Notes: a model not told the origin generated them from the letters alone. A stretch of 64,000 nucleotides of DNA from Anaerovorax sp. IOR16 (GCF_017168145.1 NZ_JADQTL010000011.1:62001-126000); one strand, 5' to 3'. Numbered from the stretch's first letter, positions 55,593 to 64,000 are shown. Numbers and translations: made by a program.

Positions 55593-57527
55593 ATGGCGAC
55601 AGTTTTAAATGCATTGAATCTTTCGAATCAAATCAATAATATTTCCAGTCGAATCAATAATATTTCATTGGCCGCAATGAAAACAAAAAATGTTTTTAAA
55701 TCACTGAACGTTACCATGAATCATACGACGAATATGAATTTCGGTCAAGTCAATCAATCCATTGCTACGCTGAACAAGAGCGTTCAAAAAGTAGCGGAAA
55801 CGCTCGGAAGAGCCGATATGCAGCAAAAAAATCTGAATCAGGATATGAAAACAGGGCAGGCATCAGCAGGAAAGCTGAGCGGGATGCTGTCTAAAATCGA
55901 TTTAGCGCAGGTTGCAAAGAGTGTGATGCAGACTTCGGATAAAATGGTTCAAACCAGGACAAAGCTGAATACGGCAAATGACGGGCGCCAAACGACGAAA
56001 GACTTGGAGGATAAAGTATTTGCAAGTGCGCAGAGATCCCGGACTGGATATTTTGATATGGTATCTGCGGTTACAGCGATAAGTGCAAATACCCAGACCT
56101 TTAAAACAAATGATGAAACGTTGGCTTTTGCAGAGCAGGTAAATAAGCTGTTTAAAATAGACGGTGCTTCCGGTGGGCAGCAGTCCACTGCAATTATGCT
56201 GCTTTCACAGGCGATGGCGGACGGAGCGTTAAAGGCGGAGGAGTTAAATTCTATTTTAGAAGTATCTCCGAGTCTAGGGAAAAGTATAGAGGCTGGAATG
56301 GGATGGGCAGAAGGCTCTATCCGCTCATATGCGGAGCAGGGAGCGTTGACGGCTTCTGCAGTTAAAAATTCTGTATTCCAAATGGCAGAGAATACGAACG
56401 CTGCGTTTACTGCCACACCAATGACGTGGGGAGATGTGTGGAATTCGGCAATTACCAGTATCATAAAAGTTTCGCGTCCTTTGCTAGGTTTTATCAACAT
56501 GTTGGCAAATTGCTGGAGTATATTAGAGCCAATCTTATTAGGTGTGGTTGCAGCAATTATCACATATAATTCAGTTATGGGTATAGCATGGCTAACAACT
56601 TTAAAAAACGCTGCAGTGATAGCATGGAAAACAATTTGTGATTGGGCAGAAACAGCTGCAATTGTTGCAATGACAGTTGCATCAGATGGATTAAATGCTG
56701 CTCTTGCTGCTTGTCCAATTACATGGATTATTATAGCGGTGATTGCTTTAATCGCAATATTTTATGCTGTAATTGCTGCAATCAATAAATTTAAAGGAAC
56801 AAGTCTGTCTGCTACGGGGATGATTGTCGGGGCAATTTTCGTTGCAGGGGCTGTGATTGCAAATACTGTTATTGGACTTTTGAATGCATTGATTCAGTTT
56901 GTCTGGGCAATATTTGCCGAACCATTTATTGGGATTATAGAATGGATTTTAAATGTGACGAACGGTGGATTCAATAGCTTCGGCGGAGCAGTGGCGAATT
57001 TAATCGGTCAAATCATTTCTTGGTTCTTATCACTTGGAAAAGTGGTTACCAAAATTATAGATACAATCTTCGGAACGGAGTGGACCGCAGGACTTGATTC
57101 TTTGCAAGACAGTGTGATTAAATGGGGGAAAAATGAAAAGGCAATTACTTTAGACAGAAGTGCACCGACCATAGAACATAGATTTACTTATCAGGATGCA
57201 TGGAACAAAGGAAACAAGATAGGGGCAGGTTTACAGGACAAAGTAACTGGTCTTTTTAGTCAGGATGATTCTGTTCCAGACTCTTTAAATCAAACCGCAG
57301 AGAATACGGGGAAAATGGCAAACACAATGGAAATGAGCGGAGAGGATTTGAAGTATCTCAGAGATGTTGCAGAGCGTGAAGTAATCAATCGTTTCACAAC
57401 AGCGGACTTGAGCGTTACGATGCAGACAACGGCAAACGTCAACAATGATCTCGACATTGACGGCATCATATCACAGCTCGAGGATAAGACCTATGAAATG
57501 CTGGTTTCAACCGCAGAGGGGGTGTAA
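55593..57527 (+). CDS. Tail tape measure protein
   Basis: 644 residues from ATG 55593 behind 'GGAAGGGAGTGAGG'; in-frame upstream codons lie in the hairpin and are rejected. Helical Asn/Ser-rich N-terminus, tape-measure core 'EQVNKLFKIDGASGGQQSTAIMLLSQAMADGALKAEELNSILE' (in pieces, ~180-240), several membrane-like segments (~310-470), and an Asp/Gln-rich end. The short length for a tape measure predicts a short tail, roughly 90-100 nm at 1.5 Å per residue. Confidence 0.88.
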   Translation: MATVLNALNLSNQINNISSRINNISLAAMKTKNVFKSLNVTMNHTTNMNFGQVNQSIATLNKSVQKVAETLGRADMQQKNLNQDMKTGQASAGKLSGMLSKIDLAQVAKSVMQTSDKMVQTRTKLNTANDGRQTTKDLEDKVFASAQRSRTGYFDMVSAVTAISANTQTFKTNDETLAFAEQVNKLFKIDGASGGQQSTAIMLLSQAMADGALKAEELNSILEVSPSLGKSIEAGMGWAEGSIRSYAEQGALTASAVKNSVFQMAENTNAAFTATPMTWGDVWNSAITSIIKVSRPLLGFINMLANCWSILEPILLGVVAAIITYNSVMGIAWLTTLKNAAVIAWKTICDWAETAAIVAMTVASDGLNAALAACPITWIIIAVIALIAIFYAVIAAINKFKGTSLSATGMIVGAIFVAGAVIANTVIGLLNALIQFVWAIFAEPFIGIIEWILNVTNGGFNSFGGAVANLIGQIISWFLSLGKVVTKIIDTIFGTEWTAGLDSLQDSVIKWGKNEKAITLDRSAPTIEHRFTYQDAWNKGNKIGAGLQDKVTGLFSQDDSVPDSLNQTAENTGKMANTMEMSGEDLKYLRDVAEREVINRFTTADLSVTMQTTANVNNDLDIDGIISQLEDKTYEMLVSTAEGV

Positions 57528-57529
57528 TC

Positions 57530-57964
57530 TTGTACGAATTTTTTCTTGATGATATGCAGCTTCCGATGCCGCCGGAAAAAATAAAAATGAAGGTATCAAA
57601 TCAAAATAAGACGATCAATTTAATTTCTGGGCAAGAGGTAAATATTCCTAAAGTCGCCGGATTGACAGAAATCGAATTCAGTCTGTTGCTCCCGGCGCAA
57701 CAGTACCCTTTTGCTGTATATCCTACCGGTTTTCAGTCACCGGCGTTTTATTTAAAAAAGCTGAAATTATTAAAGCAAGGAAGGAAGCCATTTCAGTTTC
57801 TTGTGAACCGGAAACAGCCAGGTGGCCGCTACAGCTTTGACACAGAGATGAAGGTGACACTAGAAGAATATACGATTGATGAAGAGGCAGAAAACGGATT
57901 TGATATTATAGTTTCACTTCGTTTAAAGCAATTTGTTAAGAAAATAAGGAATCAGGCAGTGTGA
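57530..57964 (+). CDS. Baseplate/tail protein, N-terminal part of XkdP type
   Basis: 144 residues from TTG 57530, preceded by 'AGAGGGGG'. 'MPPEKIKMKVSNQNKTINLISGQEVNIPKVAGLTEIEFSLLLP' (start, in pieces) matches the N-terminal half of XkdP, which in PBSX also holds a LysM domain. Here the LysM part is a separate overlapping gene. Binds near the tube end or hub. Confidence 0.75.
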   Translation: MYEFFLDDMQLPMPPEKIKMKVSNQNKTINLISGQEVNIPKVAGLTEIEFSLLLPAQQYPFAVYPTGFQSPAFYLKKLKLLKQGRKPFQFLVNRKQPGGRYSFDTEMKVTLEEYTIDEEAENGFDIIVSLRLKQFVKKIRNQAV

Positions 57965-58155
57965 CGTTGGAGAAGCAAGTGCAAAGGGATGCAAAGGTAC
58001 CAGAAAAAACCTACGAGGTACAACCAAATGACACTCTTTGGAGCATCTGCAAAAAAGAACTGGGAAATGAAAAAGTCTACAGTAAGATACTTGTTTTAAA
58101 TGACCTTACAAATCCAAATGAGATTTATCCAGGGCAGGTGATACGTTTTGAATAA
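57961..58155 (+). CDS. LysM domain tail protein (C-terminal part of XkdP type)
   Basis: 64 residues from GTG 57961, overlapping the previous stop (GTGA). A single LysM domain 'TYEVQPNDTLWSICKKELGN...NPNEIYPGQVIRFE' fills the protein. LysM binds peptidoglycan or acts as a hub clamp in contractile particles. The overlap implies coupled translation in place of the single fused protein of PBSX. Confidence 0.8.
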   Translation: MTLEKQVQRDAKVPEKTYEVQPNDTLWSICKKELGNEKVYSKILVLNDLTNPNEIYPGQVIRFE

Positions 58156-59110
58156 CATTGAATTAATGATAGAGCACGGTGATTTGATTTACCAGCCTGT
58201 AGTGGAAGAGCCGGTTTGTTGGGAGACAGAGCGTCAGGGCGTACCCGGAAAGCTTACCTTTTCGTTGCAGAAAGATGCAGGACTAAATTTTCAGGAGGGA
58301 GATCATCTGTTTTTGCGTGTAAATGAAAAACAGGTTTTTTATGGTTTTGTTTTTACGAAGAAACGAAATAAAGATGGTCTAATCAGCGTGACCGCATACG
58401 ATCAGCTGAGATATTTCAAAAATAAAGATGTTGTGAAATATAAAGGAATGTCTGCCAGCGAGTTGATTAAAAAGCTTGCTAAAATTTTTTTTCTGCGAAC
58501 CGGTGAGATAGCGGATACAAAGTATGTGATAGCAAATCGTTTAGAACAAGATAAGACCTTATTTGATATTATTAAAAATGCACTTGCCGAAACATTGCAA
58601 GCCAAAAAAGAGCTGTATGTACTGTATGATGATTACGGAAAGCTGACATTAAAAAATATTCAAGATATGAAGTTAAATCTTTTAATCAATCAAAATACCG
58701 CGGAGGATTTCGACTATTGCTCCAGTATAGACAGCAACACCTACAATCAAATTAAGCTCATTTATGAGAGTCAAAAAGGCGGCGGGATAAAAACTTATCC
58801 AGAAAGAGATATTTCTTCTATAAAGCGATGGGGGGTTTTACAGCATACGGAAAAGGTAGATAATCCGCAGAATGCGGAGGAAAAAGCAAAGAACTTACTC
58901 TCTATGTATAATCGAAAAACAAGAACCTTGAGTATTTCCAAAGCGTTTGGCGACATTCGAGTCAGAGGAGGCTCCTTGCTTCCGGTTAGCTTGGATTTGG
59001 GGGATGTGGTTGCAAACACGTATATGATTGTCGAAAAGGTGAAGCATACAATTTCTGCGGATATGCACCAAATGGATTTATCATTAGCGGGAGGTGACTT
59101 CAGTGCCTAA
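58148..59110 (+). CDS. Baseplate hub protein (XkdQ-like)
   Basis: 320 residues from TTG 58148, overlapping the LysM gene by 8 bp. 'VCWETERQGVPGKLTFSLQKDAGLNFQEGDHLFLRV', 'VFYGFVFTKKRNKDGLISVTAYDQLRYFKNKD' (both in pieces) and 'GDVVANTYMIVEKVKHTI' match XkdQ/gpD-like hub proteins. It forms the ring below the tube that holds the spike. Confidence 0.85.
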   Translation: MNNIELMIEHGDLIYQPVVEEPVCWETERQGVPGKLTFSLQKDAGLNFQEGDHLFLRVNEKQVFYGFVFTKKRNKDGLISVTAYDQLRYFKNKDVVKYKGMSASELIKKLAKIFFLRTGEIADTKYVIANRLEQDKTLFDIIKNALAETLQAKKELYVLYDDYGKLTLKNIQDMKLNLLINQNTAEDFDYCSSIDSNTYNQIKLIYESQKGGGIKTYPERDISSIKRWGVLQHTEKVDNPQNAEEKAKNLLSMYNRKTRTLSISKAFGDIRVRGGSLLPVSLDLGDVVANTYMIVEKVKHTISADMHQMDLSLAGGDFSA

Positions 59111-59519
59111 CTTACTTCAGATTATGAAACAAGCTTCCGCTGATGCGATTGAAGAAGGAAAACCTGTAAATTTGGTTTATGGGACGGTGCAGAATACAGA
59201 TCCGCTAAGAATACTGGTGGAGCAGAAATTGCTACTAGAAGAACCTTTTCTTATATGTTCAAGAAATGTTACGGATCATGACGTTAAGATGGAGGTTTCT
59301 CATGAGACGGAATTCTCTGGTGCCTATGCGCATCAGCATAGTGTCAGTACTTCAGGCGGAAGCGGGACATCTAATACAGATAAAGAGCCTCCGCATAAGC
59401 ACGAGTATAAAGGAAAGAAAACATACCGCATATTAAATGGATTGCGTACCGGCGAAAAGGTAATCATGATTCGTATGCAGGGTGGTCAAAGATTTATTGT
59501 TTTAGATAGGATAGGGTGA
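59103..59519 (+). CDS. DUF2577 baseplate protein (XkdR-like)
   Basis: 138 residues from GTG 59103, where 'GGGAGGTGA' is 6 bp upstream; an in-frame GTG at 59094 lies inside that site. 'LVYGTVQNTDPLRILVEQKLLLEE' and the C-terminal 'GEKVIMIRMQGGQRFIVLDRI' are DUF2577 traits. A His-rich loop ('YAHQHSVS', 'PPHKHEYKG') may bind a metal, as in spike proteins. It probably lies at the centre of the baseplate. Confidence 0.8.
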   Translation: MPNLLQIMKQASADAIEEGKPVNLVYGTVQNTDPLRILVEQKLLLEEPFLICSRNVTDHDVKMEVSHETEFSGAYAHQHSVSTSGGSGTSNTDKEPPHKHEYKGKKTYRILNGLRTGEKVIMIRMQGGQRFIVLDRIG

Positions 59520-59523
59520 TGAG

Positions 59524-59922
59524 ATGATACCGGAACGAACAGATGATTTGAAACAGGATTTTTCCTTCAATGCCATACCGACAAGTCGGACTTACCGGCT
59601 GGACGGAGACAGGATTTCTGGTTTTGTGGATGGCAGGGAAGCTATGGAGCAGGTGGTTTATAAGATACTCGGTACGGAGCGTTATGATTATATCATTTAC
59701 AGCTGGAACTATGGCGTGGAGCTTGCTGAATTAATTGGAAAACCAATGTCTTACATAGCACCTGAATTAAAGAGACGGATTACAGAAGCATTGATGCAGG
59801 ATCAAAGAATCTTAAGCGTAGATGCTTTTTCTTTTGAAACAAAAAGAAATACCATGTTAGTTGCTTTTACGGTATATACCGTTTTTGGAGAGATAAAAGC
59901 AAAAAAGGAGGTGAGCTATTAA
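59524..59922 (+). CDS. DUF2634 baseplate wedge protein (XkdS-like, gp25-type)
   Basis: 132 residues. 'PTSRTYRLDGDRISGFVDGREAMEQVVYKILGTERYDYIIYSWNYGVEL' (in pieces) is the DUF2634 signature. The gp25-like EPR-type core is in 'LKRRITEALMQDQRI'. It attaches the baseplate to the sheath. Overlaps the next start codon by one base. Confidence 0.88.
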   Translation: MIPERTDDLKQDFSFNAIPTSRTYRLDGDRISGFVDGREAMEQVVYKILGTERYDYIIYSWNYGVELAELIGKPMSYIAPELKRRITEALMQDQRILSVDAFSFETKRNTMLVAFTVYTVFGEIKAKKEVSY

Positions 59923-60977
59923 TGTTTGAATCCATTACTTATGAAATGATTTTAAAGAGAATGCTTAATCAGGTGTCAAATAGTGTGGATAAGCGTAAAG
60001 GATCAATTATCTATGATGCCATTGCACCAGCAGCAGCAGAGTTAAAAAATGCATACATTCAAATGGATGTTATCTTGGATGAAACCTTTGCTGATACAGC
60101 CAGCAGAAAATATTTAATTAAGAGAGCCGCAGAAAGGGGGATTGTCCCGTACGAAGCAACACGGGCTATGCTGAAAGGAGAATTTAATACAGATATACCT
60201 ATTGGATACCGATTCAGCCTAGATACATTAAATTACACTGTTATTGAGAGAATGGAAGATGGAGTTTATAAAATGGAGTGTGAAACGGCAGGAAGAATCG
60301 GAAACACGAAAAACGGCACTTTGATTCCCATTGATTATATCAAAGGTTTGACTTCTGCCAGGCTTACGGAGCTGCTGGTTCCCGGAGAAGATGAAGAAGA
60401 TACTGAGCATCTGAGAAAAAGATATTATGACAGTCTGGACGCAAAGGCGTTTGGAGGAAACATTCAGGATTATAAGGAAAAGGTTACTGCGCTAAACGGG
60501 ATAGGCGGTGTGAAGGTCTATCCAACGTGGAATGGGGGAGGAACTGTAAAATTGGTTCTGATTGATTCGGAATATCAAAGACCGAGCAGTCAGCTGATTT
60601 CTACTGTACAGACAGAGGTGGATCCGATTCAAAATCAGGGGAAAGGACTCGGCCTTGCCCCCATTGGCCATGTTGTTACGGTAGAGGCCGTCAAAGAAAC
60701 GGTCATTCATATTGCGGCAGACATTACCTATCAAGACGGATGGGAATGGAATGACATAAAAAATTATGTGTTTGACGCCGTTGATCAATATTTTGCAGAA
60801 TTAGCCGAGAGCTGGGCAAACAGTGATTCAATGATTGTGCGAATAAGCCAGATCGAAACACGTCTTTTGAATCTGCCGGGTATTCTGGATATTTCAAAAA
60901 CGAAGCTTAACGGAGAGGAACAAAATATTGCTGTGGATGTAGACAGCATTCCGAAACGGGGTGAGTTCGCTGGATAG
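59922..60977 (+). CDS. Baseplate J-like protein (XkdT-like)
   Basis: 351 residues with 'AAGGAGGTGAGC' before ATG. 'DKRKGSIIYDAIAPAAAELKNAYIQMDVILDETFADTASRKYLIKRAAERGI' (in pieces, ~22-75) and 'YYDSLDAKAFGGNIQDYKEKVTALNGIGGVKVYP' mark the baseplate J family (P2 gpJ, XkdT). It forms the wedge ring of the baseplate. Confidence 0.93.
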   Translation: MFESITYEMILKRMLNQVSNSVDKRKGSIIYDAIAPAAAELKNAYIQMDVILDETFADTASRKYLIKRAAERGIVPYEATRAMLKGEFNTDIPIGYRFSLDTLNYTVIERMEDGVYKMECETAGRIGNTKNGTLIPIDYIKGLTSARLTELLVPGEDEEDTEHLRKRYYDSLDAKAFGGNIQDYKEKVTALNGIGGVKVYPTWNGGGTVKLVLIDSEYQRPSSQLISTVQTEVDPIQNQGKGLGLAPIGHVVTVEAVKETVIHIAADITYQDGWEWNDIKNYVFDAVDQYFAELAESWANSDSMIVRISQIETRLLNLPGILDISKTKLNGEEQNIAVDVDSIPKRGEFAG

Positions 60978-61518
60978 AGAGATTAAGTTAATCAATTATT
61001 TGCCACAAATTATGGGTGAGGTTTTAGAATTTCAGGAGATCACCGAAGCAGAAACTGCAGAGATGGTACAACTATACAGCGCTTTATATTCTGTATCAGA
61101 TGATCAGTATGTAGAATCTGCAACGGAAAACGGGGTAAAACGCTGGGAGTCTGTTTTAAAGATATTGCCGAAAGGTACGGACTCCTTAGAAGAGAGAAAA
61201 TTTCGCATCATAACAAGGCTGAATGAACAGCTTCCATATAGTTATCGGATGCTTTTGCAGCAGCTGGAAACGATTTGTGGTAAAGGAGGTTATACGGCGG
61301 AATTAAAGGGAAATGATTACACATTGGTTGTAAAGGTAGAACTTACAGCAAAATCTAACTTTGATGATGTAAATGATTTACTTCATAGAATTTTACCAGC
61401 GAATTTAGTAATTGATTTGAGTTTACTCTATAATCAGCATATTACTTTAGGTAAATTTATACATATAAATCTTGCTAAGTACACGCACGAACAATTAAGA
61501 AATGAGGTGGTTGCATAA
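60961..61518 (+). CDS. DUF2313 baseplate protein (XkdU/YmfQ-like)
   Basis: 185 residues from GTG 60961, overlapping the baseplate J gene by 17 bp. 'INYLPQIMGEVLEFQEITEAETAEM', 'GVKRWESVLKILPKGTDSLEERKFRIITRLNEQLPYS' (in pieces) and 'LLHRILPANLVIDLSLLYNQH' are typical of this family. It links baseplate and fibres, like P2 gpI. Confidence 0.9.
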   Translation: MSSLDREIKLINYLPQIMGEVLEFQEITEAETAEMVQLYSALYSVSDDQYVESATENGVKRWESVLKILPKGTDSLEERKFRIITRLNEQLPYSYRMLLQQLETICGKGGYTAELKGNDYTLVVKVELTAKSNFDDVNDLLHRILPANLVIDLSLLYNQHITLGKFIHINLAKYTHEQLRNEVVA

Positions 61519-62084
61519 TGGCTACACAGACTAAGAATTACGGCTTAACTAAGCCAGATATAAATGATTTTTATGATGTTGGAATTGATAACAACAATAT
61601 GGATACTATCGATATCGAATTAAAAAATCTCAATGATAAAGCATTAACAGCAGGAGATATGTCTAAGTCAATCTATGATAAAAATAACAATGGAATAGTT
61701 GATAATGCTGAAAAGGTAAATGGGCATACTGTGGAAGTAGATGTACCTGCAGATGCAAAGTTCACAGATACTATAACACCGATTGTAAATAATTTAACTG
61801 AGACCACACCAGGAAAAGCATTGGATGCTATGCAAGGTAAGATTTTGGATGAAAAAATTGTTGAGGTTAACGCTTCATTAAGTGCAATAGAAGGTTTGCA
61901 AACTACTCAAACCGTTTTTAATGCAGATGATAGTATCACAGAAACAAAAGCAGATGGTAGAACTTTAACAACCACATTCAATACAGACGGTACAATTACG
62001 GAAGTTTTAGCTGTGGGTGAAACAATTACAACAAAAACAACTACCTTTAATTCAGACGGTAGTATTACGGAGGTGATTTCATAA
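61518..62084 (+). CDS. Tail fibre protein with imperfect 'FNxDxxITE' repeats
   Basis: 188 residues. The N-terminus 'TKNYGLTKPDINDFYDVGIDNNNMDTIDIELKNL' is a common fibre attachment region in Firmicute prophages, followed by 'GKALDAMQGKILDEKI'. The C-terminus repeats 'FNADDSITE', 'FNTDGTITE' and 'FNSDGSITE' at intervals of about 20 residues. Probably a short trimeric fibre. Its stop overlaps the next ATG. Confidence 0.8.
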   Translation: MATQTKNYGLTKPDINDFYDVGIDNNNMDTIDIELKNLNDKALTAGDMSKSIYDKNNNGIVDNAEKVNGHTVEVDVPADAKFTDTITPIVNNLTETTPGKALDAMQGKILDEKIVEVNASLSAIEGLQTTQTVFNADDSITETKADGRTLTTTFNTDGTITEVLAVGETITTKTTTFNSDGSITEVIS

Positions 62085-62950
62085 TGAGTTGGGCAGAAGT
62101 AAAAAAGATAAATAGCAATATAAAAAAAACAATTACTGAACAAATTCAATCTATGTCGACACAAAGTATACTCGCTACTAAAAACGAAACTTTTATAGTG
62201 CCTATAAGTGGCAACTATCGTATAACATGTATAGGACGTGGCGGCAACGGAGCTAGTGGCAAAAAAGCTACAGCATTAAGCGGTAAAAGAACCACCGATC
62301 AACACACTGCATCAGGCGGTGAAGGCGGTGGCGGTGGTGGTGCTGCTCAGTCCGTGATACATTTGGAGGCCGGTCAAAATATCGTAATCACCGTAAATGA
62401 CGCAGTGTCGTCATTTGGTAATCTTCTTACGGCTACGGCTGGTGCTAATGCAACCGAGACATCTATTGGAGTAGGAGGAACGGCTTCGGGAGGAAATGTA
62501 TTTAATTCTAATGGAGCCAATGGTGGAGAGCATGCATCAACGCTTGGCGGCAATGGAGGTACTGCTGGATTTATTGACGGGATTAACAGCGGTGGAGTCG
62601 GCGGAATAGGAGGAAAGTCTCGTAATTATCCGGCTGTTGGAGGTAAAGGTGGTGACGGTGGTAAAGGATTTTTTAATGTTCCTTTATGCTTCGGGGTAGG
62701 TGTTGGTATTGATCAAGTTGTCGCTGGATCTGGTGCCAACGGGGCCACTGGAAGCATGAATGATGTTGGATTAATAAACGGTAAGGCTGGCGGGAAGAGT
62801 ATGATATTTCCTGATTCTAATGTATCAGCGGGTGGCGGTAGTGGAAGCGTAGAATCGGGGAATTATGGTATTGGTGAAGGCGGTGGCGGTGGTGGCGGTG
62901 GCGGATTTGGCGGCGCCGGCTGCGTTATTATTAGTTACGTATTAGTCTAG
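62084..62950 (+). CDS. Glycine-rich fibre tip/adhesin candidate
   Basis: 288 residues. After a short helix ('SWAEVKKINSNIKKTITEQIQ') comes a beta strand block 'TFIVPISGNYRITCIGRGGNG', then glycine-rich runs ('GGEGGGGGGAAQSVI', 'GGVGGIGG', 'GGKGGDGGKG', 'GEGGGGGGGGGFGG'). It closes with 'AGCVIISYVLV', as in phage glycine-rich domain proteins. Polyglycine sandwiches of this kind serve as host-range adhesins in T-even gp38 and other phages. Likely receptor binding; not proven. Confidence 0.65.
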   Translation: MSWAEVKKINSNIKKTITEQIQSMSTQSILATKNETFIVPISGNYRITCIGRGGNGASGKKATALSGKRTTDQHTASGGEGGGGGGAAQSVIHLEAGQNIVITVNDAVSSFGNLLTATAGANATETSIGVGGTASGGNVFNSNGANGGEHASTLGGNGGTAGFIDGINSGGVGGIGGKSRNYPAVGGKGGDGGKGFFNVPLCFGVGVGIDQVVAGSGANGATGSMNDVGLINGKAGGKSMIFPDSNVSAGGGSGSVESGNYGIGEGGGGGGGGGFGGAGCVIISYVLV

Positions 62951-62961
62951 GAGGCAGTATA

Positions 62962-63267
62962 ATGTATGCAATTTTAAAAAAACCCGAAAATATTATTAGG
63001 GCATTTGAAGCAAGAAGCAATCCGTTAAAAGAATTGGTTGTTCCGGAATTTGAGAATTTATATATCCCCATTGAAAAAAATTATAACCTTAAAGTCGGCG
63101 ATATATGGTGTGAAGCTACTTCTACTTGGGAGATAGTTCCTATGCCAGAGCAGGATACGGTGCCGGTAGAACTTGTAGCAAAGCCGAATCAGCCGATAAA
63201 CTCTAAAGTAGCTCAAATGATTTCTGATTTACAAGCAGATATGGTTATTGCGGGGGTGATAAAATGA
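62962..63267 (+). CDS. Small tail-associated protein (XkdW-like position)
   Basis: 101 residues, 'GGAGGCAG' before ATG. The N-terminal part is beta-rich ('FENLYIPIEKNYNLKVGDIWCEATSTWEIVPMPEQ'), the end helical ('KVAQMISDLQADMVIAGVIK'). It lies between the adhesin and the XkdX-like gene. Possibly a fibre chaperone, as small genes at this place often are. No firm family call. Confidence 0.5.
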   Translation: MYAILKKPENIIRAFEARSNPLKELVVPEFENLYIPIEKNYNLKVGDIWCEATSTWEIVPMPEQDTVPVELVAKPNQPINSKVAQMISDLQADMVIAGVIK

Positions 63268-63398
63268 GTTGGTATGAAAAGTACATGCACAATTTAGTAG
63301 ACATAACTACTATTGATAAGCTAGTTACTGCTAACAAACTAACTGAGGAAGAAAAGAGAAAAATGATTGCAGATAGACTAGCACAGTATGGATATTAA
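63264..63398 (+). CDS. XkdX-like small protein
   Basis: 44 residues, 'MSWYEKYMHNLVDITTIDKL' then 'VTANKLTEEEKRKMIADRLA', overlapping the previous stop (ATGA) with 'GGGGGTGAT' upstream. XkdX-family peptides of this length follow tail fibre genes in PBSX and many Firmicute phages. Function not established. Confidence 0.8.
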   Translation: MSWYEKYMHNLVDITTIDKLVTANKLTEEEKRKMIADRLAQYGY

Positions 63399-63447
63399 AA
63401 AGATATACTTAACATTTGATTAATTATGGTAAAATCAAAATAATTAG

Positions 63448-63480
63448 TAGATAAGAAATATAATGTTATATTTCTTATCT
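63448..63480 (+). terminator. Hairpin after the XkdX-like gene
   Basis: AGATAAGAAATATAA / TTATATTTCTTATCT with a TG loop. No long T-run follows, so it may be a weak terminator. Confidence 0.5.
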
Positions 63481-63506
63481 TGAATTGTTAATACAGTCCA
63501 CCTGAT

Positions 63507-63996
63507 ATGCAGGTGGGAAAACAAGATGTTTCAGAAATAATTATTAATGTTGATGATTTTTCGGATTATGACGAAATACATTTTTTCAACTAATTAAAAA
63601 ATTTTGATGCTAATACTGTGGAAATTCGACTATATTAATTAGATCCTAATGACACAATTATAGGGAGTACGGATTATTTTACTAAAAGCTCTAACGAACA
63701 GTGTTAGGAAATTAAAAATAGCCCTATATAATCCAGATGATAAAATTAAAGCTGGGTATTCCGTGATACTTGGGGGATGGGGAAATTATAATGAAACGAT
63801 GTATTATAAACCATAATAACGTATATTATGAAACATTTACATAAGAAATCAAAGCAAAAGTGAATGCTGAACAAGAAAATTAGACAGTCTAAAACCATTA
63901 CAGGAAGAAATTCAGAAAGCCGAATTTGAATTGCAAGCAATTAATCTATTACAGGAGGTAGGATTGTTTGAGTATCATAAACGAGAAGTTGATTAA
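63507..63996 (+). pseudogene. Decayed tail-locus gene with many frameshifts
   Basis: Pieces of one protein can be read by changing frame several times: 'IIINVDDFSDYDEIHF', 'NTVEIRLY', 'GSTDYFTKSSNEQ', 'GYSVILGGWGNYNETMYYK', 'EIKAKVNAEQE', 'LKPLQEEIQKAEFELQAINL' and 'LLQEVGLFEYHKREVD' before the TAA at 63994-63996. No frame is open for more than about 30-40 codons before 63890. The parts resemble an accessory tail protein with a beta-rich front and a coiled-coil end. Another gene may start at ATG 63996 at the window edge. Confidence 0.65.
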
Positions 63997-64000
63997 TGAA

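Noticed and set aside
55949-56563. 204-codon minus-strand frame inside the tape measure gene
   Set aside because: Shadow frame of the tape measure protein; no start signals and no known features.

Overview
The window is AT-rich DNA from a low-GC anaerobic Firmicute, most likely class Clostridia. The evidence is the codon use, strong purine-rich ribosome binding sites, a TGS-domain nucleoside kinase, rubrerythrin, a glycyl radical enzyme operon, NhaC antiporters and Gram-positive phage modules. I cannot name the species.

Layout. (1) 1-11505: right end of a prophage, all on +. It holds a truncated propeller-like virion protein, a fibre-like protein, a secreted trypsin-like protease, an Ala/Ser-rich virion protein, a 1450-residue polyvalent protein, an antirepressor cassette, and a lysis module of M15 endolysin plus three small membrane proteins. 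It stops beside the 3' end of tRNA-Ser(GGA) (11656-11743, -), the probable attachment site. (2) 11900-38485: core chromosome. It carries sbcDC, a diguanylate cyclase, asparaginase, a GntR/RCK_C regulator, a nucleoside kinase, nhaC, rubrerythrin, pcrA-ligA, an AIR-synthase-like gene, a sigma-54 activator fused to a diaminohexanoate-dehydrogenase-like domain, a second nhaC behind a textbook sigma-54 promoter, SRP RNA, dnaX-ybaB-recR and a GIY-YIG gene. (3) 38650-45651: a compositionally distinct catabolic island. It has a glycyl radical enzyme, its activase and a third NhaC-type carrier, with a divergent AraC regulator broken by a 16-bp tandem duplication. (4) 45724-50350: small membrane peptide, larE-larB-larC nickel-pincer cofactor genes and a peroxiredoxin. 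(5) 50375-63996: a PBSX/diffocin-like contractile tail locus with repressor, ArpU-like activator, sheath, tube, -1 frameshifted chaperone, tape measure, baseplate and fibres. It has no head or packaging genes and ends in a decayed gene.

How parts work together. The sigma-54 activator probably senses an amino-acid-fermentation metabolite and drives the adjacent NhaC carrier through two phased palindromes. The AraC protein, when its frame is restored, probably activates the glycyl radical operon from phased direct repeats. The tail locus looks like a tailocin under a XRE repressor with an operator array.

The most noteworthy observations are the KDD-like/sigma-54 fusion with its promoter architecture, the glycyl radical enzyme with Gln in place of the usual catalytic Glu, and the 16-bp duplication in its regulator. 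Functions come from motif recognition by eye; no database search was possible.
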